Source of the DNA: Silvimonas sp. | GTDB taxonomy: Bacteria; Pseudomonadota; Gammaproteobacteria; Burkholderiales; Chitinibacteraceae | Assembly: GCA_030151005.1 (NCBI GenBank) | Contig: JASLES010000025.1 | Coordinates: forward strand, 1 to 7,690 | Length of the DNA: 7,690 bases | Direction: 5' to 3' | Part shown: positions 3,700-7,690 of the stretch, piece after piece | Layout: each line of letters begins with the position of its first letter | How positions within the stretch are numbered: the stretch's first letter is position 1 | The notes under the pieces: generated by a model | What the model was told of the DNA's origin: nothing | The model's input: the letters and a program-made list of their open reading frames with translations, nothing else | The model's database searches: none | Position numbers and translations under genes: made by a program

Positions 3700-6516
3700 A
3701 TGCCTGTCCAGCGCTGGACCTACATCAAGCGAATCTTGCCGGTTGCCTGGCCCTACATGCTCATTGTGTCGCTGCTGGTGCTGCTGCAATGGGCTTGTCT
3801 GGACATCCTGTCGGCGGGGCGCGCTTTTGTCGGTGGCGAGAGCTTGTGGTCCAAAGGGCAGAAAGATGCCATTTATTATCTGGACCGCTACGCCTCCACG
3901 CTGGATGACCGGGAGTACCAGTCTTACCTGAACGCGCTTGCCATCCCCCTTGGCGACCAGCGCGCGCGCCTGGCGCTGGACATGGCAGAGCCAGATCTCT
4001 ACACCGCCCGGGAGGGGTTACTGGCGGGGGGCAATTTGCCCGAAGACATTCCGGGCATGATCCGGCTGTTCCGCAATTTCCGGCATGTGCCCTTTGTCAG
4101 CCGCTCTATCGAGCTGTGGGGGCAGGCCGATCAATACGTGGCGCAGTTGCAGCAATTGGCCGATGAACTGCATGAGCACGCCACCCAGGGCGATCTGCAA
4201 ACGGTACGTGTCGGGCAAATTCGGGCACAAATCCAGGATATCAACGGCAAGCTGACCCCCATTGAGCGCGCGTTCTCTGAAAGCATTGCGGGCGGTTTGC
4301 GCATGACCGGCACCTGGATTGGCATTGCTTACCTCGTGGCGGCGGTGTTGCTGGTGGTGCTGGCCTTGCGCCGTACTGCGCGTTTTCTGGATCAGCGCAA
4401 TCAATCTGAAGAAGCACTGCGCGCCAGCGAATCACGGTTTCAACGCGCCGTAGGCGGCAGCAATGACGGCATCTGGGATTGGGATCTGTTGACCGGGCAT
4501 GCCTGGTTCTCCCCTCGTTTCCGCCATCTACTGGGCGTAACTGAAGAAGAACTGCCCAACCGGGCGGATGCCTGGCTGGCACGCGTGCACCCGGAAGACA
4601 AGAGCGTCATCCTTAATGCCCATCGTCGCCATTTCAATGACGGCGAACCGCATGACATTGAATACCGGGTACGCACCGGACAGGCATTTGAAAACGCCTA
4701 TCGCTGGTTCCGCGTGCGCGGCCGGGCGTTTTTTGATGAGGCCGGCAACCCGGTGCGTATGGCCGGTTCATTTACCGACATTACTCGTGCCAAAACGGCG
4801 GAAGCCGCACTGCACCGGGAAAAAGAAAAAGCCCAGGTCACACTGGCGTCTATTGTCGATGCGGTGATCACCACCGACACCGTTGGCCGCGTGGAATACA
4901 TGAACCCCGCTGCCGAACGCATGATTGCCGTGCCGCTGGACAAAGCGGTGCAACAACCGCTGGATTCGCTGTTCAAGGCCATGGACCCCGGTCACGAAAA
5001 TGCCGCTGTCTCTTTGCTGGGCGAAATCCGCAATTACGAAACCGCACCGCTGGAACGCGACCTCAACATTATCCGCAACGATGGCACCGAGATCTCGGTG
5101 AACCGCGCCATTGCCCCGGTGCACGACCGCGAAGGCCGTGTCGCCGGTGTGGTGCTGGTCTTGCATGACGTCACGCGTGAGCGCCAATACGCCGCCAGCC
5201 TGTCCTGGCAAGCCAGCCACGACGCCCTCACCGGCCTTGTAAACCGGCGAGAGTTTGAGCGGCGATTGTCCGGCCTGCATGCCCGGCTGGTACAGCGGCC
5301 TGGCGAGCATGCCTTGATGTTCCTGGATCTGGACCAGTTCAAAATCGTCAATGACACCTGTGGTCACGCCGCCGGCGACGAGTTGTTGCGCCAGCTCTCC
5401 AGCGCCTTGCAACAGCACCTGCGCCAATCCGACACGCTGGCGCGCATTGGGGGCGATGAATTTGGCGTGCTGCTGGAAAACTGTCACCTTGAAGCCGCGT
5501 TGCGCATTGGCGAAACCCTGCGCCAGGCCGTACTGGACTTCCCCTATTCGTTTGGCAACCAGTCTTTCACTGTAGGTGTGAGCATTGGTCTGGTAGAACT
5601 GGCCGATGCCAGCATCGTCCCGGAAGAAGCCCTGCGCGCTGCCGACGCCGCCTGTTATATGGCCAAGGAAAAAGGCCGCAACCGCGTGCAGCGTTACTCA
5701 CCGCAAGACAGTGAAGTCAGCCTGCGGCATGGCGAAATGGAGTGGGTCAACCGTCTGCGCCGCGCCCTGGAGAAAAACCAGTTCCGGCTGTATGCGCAGG
5801 AGATCGTCCGCCTGCAAGCGGGCCCGGCGGCGCGGCACGTGGAAGTTTTGATCCGGCTGGCCGCAGACAATGGCGAGATCATCCCGCCCATGGCGTTTAT
5901 CCCGGCGGCCGAGCGCTATGGCCTGATGCCAGAGATCGACCGCTGGGTCTTGCGTAACACGCTAGAGACACTCAGCGCGCGTGACCGTGCCGGGCTGGAA
6001 CCGCTGGCGGTATGCGCCATCAACCTCTCTGGCACGTCTATTGGCGATGAGCATTTTCTGGGTTACGCACTCGACCAGATCCGCCGCAGCGGCGTAGATG
6101 CGTCCCGCTTGTGTTTTGAACTGACCGAAACCGCAGCCATTGCCAGCCTGACCCGCGCCACACACTTCATGCAGCAACTGTCTGCACTAGGCTGCAAATT
6201 TGCGCTGGACGACTTTGGCGCAGGCATGTCCTCGTTCGGCTATCTCAAGCATTTGCCGGTGGATTACCTGAAGATTGACGGTGGTTTTGTCAAAGACATG
6301 CTGACCGACCCGATTGATCGCGCCATGGTCGGGGCAATCAATGAAATCGGCCATTTAATGGGCAAGAAAACGGTGGCCGAGTTTGTCGAAAACCAGTCCA
6401 TTGCCGAAGAACTGCGCCGCCTGGGCGTGGACTTTGGCCAAGGCTACGGCATGGCGATGCCCGAGCCCTTCCGGCTGCTGCGCAACGATCTCACCACAGA
6501 CAGTCGCGCAGCCTGA
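3700..6516 (+). CDS. Membrane PAS-PAS-GGDEF-EAL c-di-GMP enzyme
   Basis: The product is a 938-residue inner-membrane protein that can make and break cyclic di-GMP. In order: TM1 (about 12-32), a periplasmic sensor domain (about 35-203), TM2 (about 204-224), a short linker, PAS1 with PAC (about 243-366), PAS2 (about 371-494), GGDEF (about 502-665) and EAL (about 680-925). The cyclase signature GGDEF (584-588) is intact, and an RxxD inhibitory site (R575, D578) sits five residues before it. In the phosphodiesterase domain the name motif reads E715-V-L, a tolerated variant of EAL. The other catalytic positions are present: N775, E807, D837-D838, K858, E894 (or E897) and Q914. Both activities are therefore plausible. 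The start is the ATG at 3700, with GGAGG at 3683-3687. A TTG at 3679 would add 7 residues but contains the ribosome site. The sensor ligand is unknown. The gene's 3' end is 8 bases from the convergent nuclease gene. Confidence 0.93.
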   Translation: MPVQRWTYIKRILPVAWPYMLIVSLLVLLQWACLDILSAGRAFVGGESLWSKGQKDAIYYLDRYASTLDDREYQSYLNALAIPLGDQRARLALDMAEPDLYTAREGLLAGGNLPEDIPGMIRLFRNFRHVPFVSRSIELWGQADQYVAQLQQLADELHEHATQGDLQTVRVGQIRAQIQDINGKLTPIERAFSESIAGGLRMTGTWIGIAYLVAAVLLVVLALRRTARFLDQRNQSEEALRASESRFQRAVGGSNDGIWDWDLLTGHAWFSPRFRHLLGVTEEELPNRADAWLARVHPEDKSVILNAHRRHFNDGEPHDIEYRVRTGQAFENAYRWFRVRGRAFFDEAGNPVRMAGSFTDITRAKTAEAALHREKEKAQVTLASIVDAVITTDTVGRVEYMNPAAERMIAVPLDKAVQQPLDSLFKAMDPGHENAAVSLLGEIRNYETAPLERDLNIIRNDGTEISVNRAIAPVHDREGRVAGVVLVLHDVTRERQYAASLSWQASHDALTGLVNRREFERRLSGLHARLVQRPGEHALMFLDLDQFKIVNDTCGHAAGDELLRQLSSALQQHLRQSDTLARIGGDEFGVLLENCHLEAALRIGETLRQAVLDFPYSFGNQSFTVGVSIGLVELADASIVPEEALRAADAACYMAKEKGRNRVQRYSPQDSEVSLRHGEMEWVNRLRRALEKNQFRLYAQEIVRLQAGPAARHVEVLIRLAADNGEIIPPMAFIPAAERYGLMPEIDRWVLRNTLETLSARDRAGLEPLAVCAINLSGTSIGDEHFLGYALDQIRRSGVDASRLCFELTETAAIASLTRATHFMQQLSALGCKFALDDFGAGMSSFGYLKHLPVDYLKIDGGFVKDMLTDPIDRAMVGAINEIGHLMGKKTVAEFVENQSIAEELRRLGVDFGQGYGMAMPEPFRLLRNDLTTDSRAA

Positions 6517-6524
6517 GCGCGTGT

Positions 6525-7690
6525 TCAGTACAGCGGCACGACGGTGTATTGACCGCGCTTGAGTTCAGTCTTGATCAGCTTGAATGTATCGATATCAAAC
6601 GCCGGCCTCGGTTGCGCCAGGATGTCTGCCAGATCGCTTTCATCCATCAATGTGCCCAGCCAGCACCACTGATCGACCACTTGCAGCGGCGCCCCTTCGT
6701 ACTTGCCCTCACGCAGGCCCACCGGGCCGGGGAACGGCCAGTCGGTCAGGCGTTGTTTGGCCAGTACGCTTAGCAAGCGCGCGTTATGCACCGAGAGCGG
6801 CTCCTTGCCCACACAAGCCCCACGGCACTGATGCACTTGTGCGCCAAAACACGGGCCACTGCCAGAGCGCGGTTTGGGCTCCAGCCCCAGCACCTGACGG
6901 CACAAACCATTGCCTTCGATGACCTTGGTCAGCACATTCTGTGCTTCCCGCTTGCTGCGATACGGGCCAAATACAAACGGGCGGGTATGCTGGGCGGCGG
7001 GCTCCAGGTCTTCCATGGCAACCAGCTTTGGTACTAACGCGCCGTCCGCAGCTTCCTCCAGCCGCCATACACATAACTCCCGCGTGCGGCGTAGTTGCTG
7101 ATTCAACAGCGGCGCGCGCGTTTTGATCAGTTGCATCTCCAGCAGCAGCGCGCCCAGTTCACCCGCCGTTTCTTGCCAGTCAATGCGCCGCAATTGCTGC
7201 ACCAGTTGCATCTCTTTGCCAGCACGGTGATCCGCCGCAAAGTGACTGAATACGCGCTTGCGGATATTGCTGCTCTTGCCGACGTACAACAGCGCATCGT
7301 TCTCGCCATAGAACAGATAAACGCCTGCAGTTTCCGGCAAGTCGTCCACCATGGCGGGCTCAATACCGGGGGGCAATGCGGGTTGGCGCAACATGTCTTG
7401 CATGGCCGCGCGTACGGTCTCGGGGCCCAGCTCGGCACCGGCCGCAGTCAGAAATTGCTGCAGCAAGGCGGCATCGGTCAGCGCGCGGTGGCGATCGCCT
7501 GCCAGGGTCAATTGATGCCGCGCCACCAAAGCATCCAGACTGTGTTTGTACTGGGCCGGATACAACTTGCGTGAGAGTTTGACCGTACACAACACCTTGG
7601 CCCGGAACGGCAAGCCAGCGCGTTTGAATTCGTTCTTGAGAAAGCCGTAATCAAACCGCGCGTTATGCGCAACAAAGACGCGCCCCGCTA
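6525..7690 (-). CDS. DnaQ-like exonuclease / UvrC GIY-YIG fusion (partial)
   Basis: The gene runs off the right edge; 387 C-terminal residues are visible. The frame stays open to base 7688 and opens on VAHNARFDYGFL, the ExoII motif of DEDDh exonucleases (H8, N9, D13). The ExoIII motif HRALTD follows (H67, D72). ExoI lies outside the window. A GIY-YIG nuclease domain comes next: GVY (122-124), YVG (135-137), R143, E184 and N196. The C-terminal part has four cysteines spaced C-x16-C-x7-C-x3-C (263, 280, 288, 292), with CRGACVG resembling the cysteine cluster of UvrC, where an iron-sulfur cluster has been reported. Such DnaQ-UvrC fusions exist in many proteobacteria and actinobacteria and are assumed to act in DNA repair or processing. 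The UvrB-binding and helix-hairpin-helix regions of full UvrC are absent, as in Cho. An internal TTG at 7613 is not the start. Confidence 0.9.
   Translation of the reverse strand, partial: AGRVFVAHNARFDYGFLKNEFKRAGLPFRAKVLCTVKLSRKLYPAQYKHSLDALVARHQLTLAGDRHRALTDAALLQQFLTAAGAELGPETVRAAMQDMLRQPALPPGIEPAMVDDLPETAGVYLFYGENDALLYVGKSSNIRKRVFSHFAADHRAGKEMQLVQQLRRIDWQETAGELGALLLEMQLIKTRAPLLNQQLRRTRELCVWRLEEAADGALVPKLVAMEDLEPAAQHTRPFVFGPYRSKREAQNVLTKVIEGNGLCRQVLGLEPKPRSGSGPCFGAQVHQCRGACVGKEPLSVHNARLLSVLAKQRLTDWPFPGPVGLREGKYEGAPLQVVDQWCWLGTLMDESDLADILAQPRPAFDIDTFKLIKTELKRGQYTVVPLY

Noticed and set aside
4768..5487. 239-codon minus-strand open frame inside the GGDEF-EAL gene
   Set aside because: It is antisense to conserved PAS and GGDEF domains; a codon-bias shadow with no ribosome site.
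6516..6559. Terminator from AGCGCG (6516-6521) and CGCGCT (6554-6559)
   Set aside because: Six-base arms, a 32-base loop and no T-run on either strand.
7095..7574. 159-codon plus-strand open frame opposite the nuclease gene
   Set aside because: The minus strand here encodes conserved exonuclease and GIY-YIG motifs; this frame shows no family features.

Overview
The window carries five complete genes and one partial gene, in a GC-rich, Gram-negative style of sequence. Several features point to a betaproteobacterium, possibly in Neisseriales. These are the two lipobox-bearing small proteins, the two-membrane-segment GGDEF-EAL sensor with a periplasmic domain, the proteobacterial DnaQ-UvrC fusion, and the scattered ATTCC...GGAAT elements that resemble Neisseria dRS3-type repeats. 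The taxonomic placement is inference from gene style, not from a marker gene.

Layout. Bases 1-535 hold no convincing gene. They are filled by one copy (A) of a long mosaic repeat that ends in a striking (AACCCC)9(AACTGC)9 tract. Next come two divergent genes: a TerC-like DUF475 membrane protein on the minus strand (536-1603) and a PIG-L/LmbE deacetylase on the plus strand (1774-2631), the latter with a good sigma70-type promoter and a strong intrinsic terminator. Bases 2678-3137 hold a second copy (B) of the same repeat in the same orientation, so direct repeats bracket the DUF475/PIG-L pair. Two very small lipoprotein genes follow on the minus strand (53 and 33 residues, 13 bases apart). A divergent spacer with a nested inverted repeat then leads to a 938-residue membrane PAS-PAS-GGDEF-EAL protein (3700-6516). 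Eight bases beyond its stop lies the 3' end of a convergent DnaQ exonuclease-UvrC/GIY-YIG fusion gene that runs off the right edge.

How the parts relate. I see no single pathway. The DUF475 and PIG-L genes share only a divergent control region. The c-di-GMP enzyme and the nuclease fusion are convergent neighbours. The two lipoproteins form the one clear operon, and they look like a duplicated, shrinking pair. The most unusual material is non-coding: the mosaic repeat family with conserved outer blocks and an exchangeable centre, ending in a hexamer tract that is telomere-like in copy A and degenerate in copy B.
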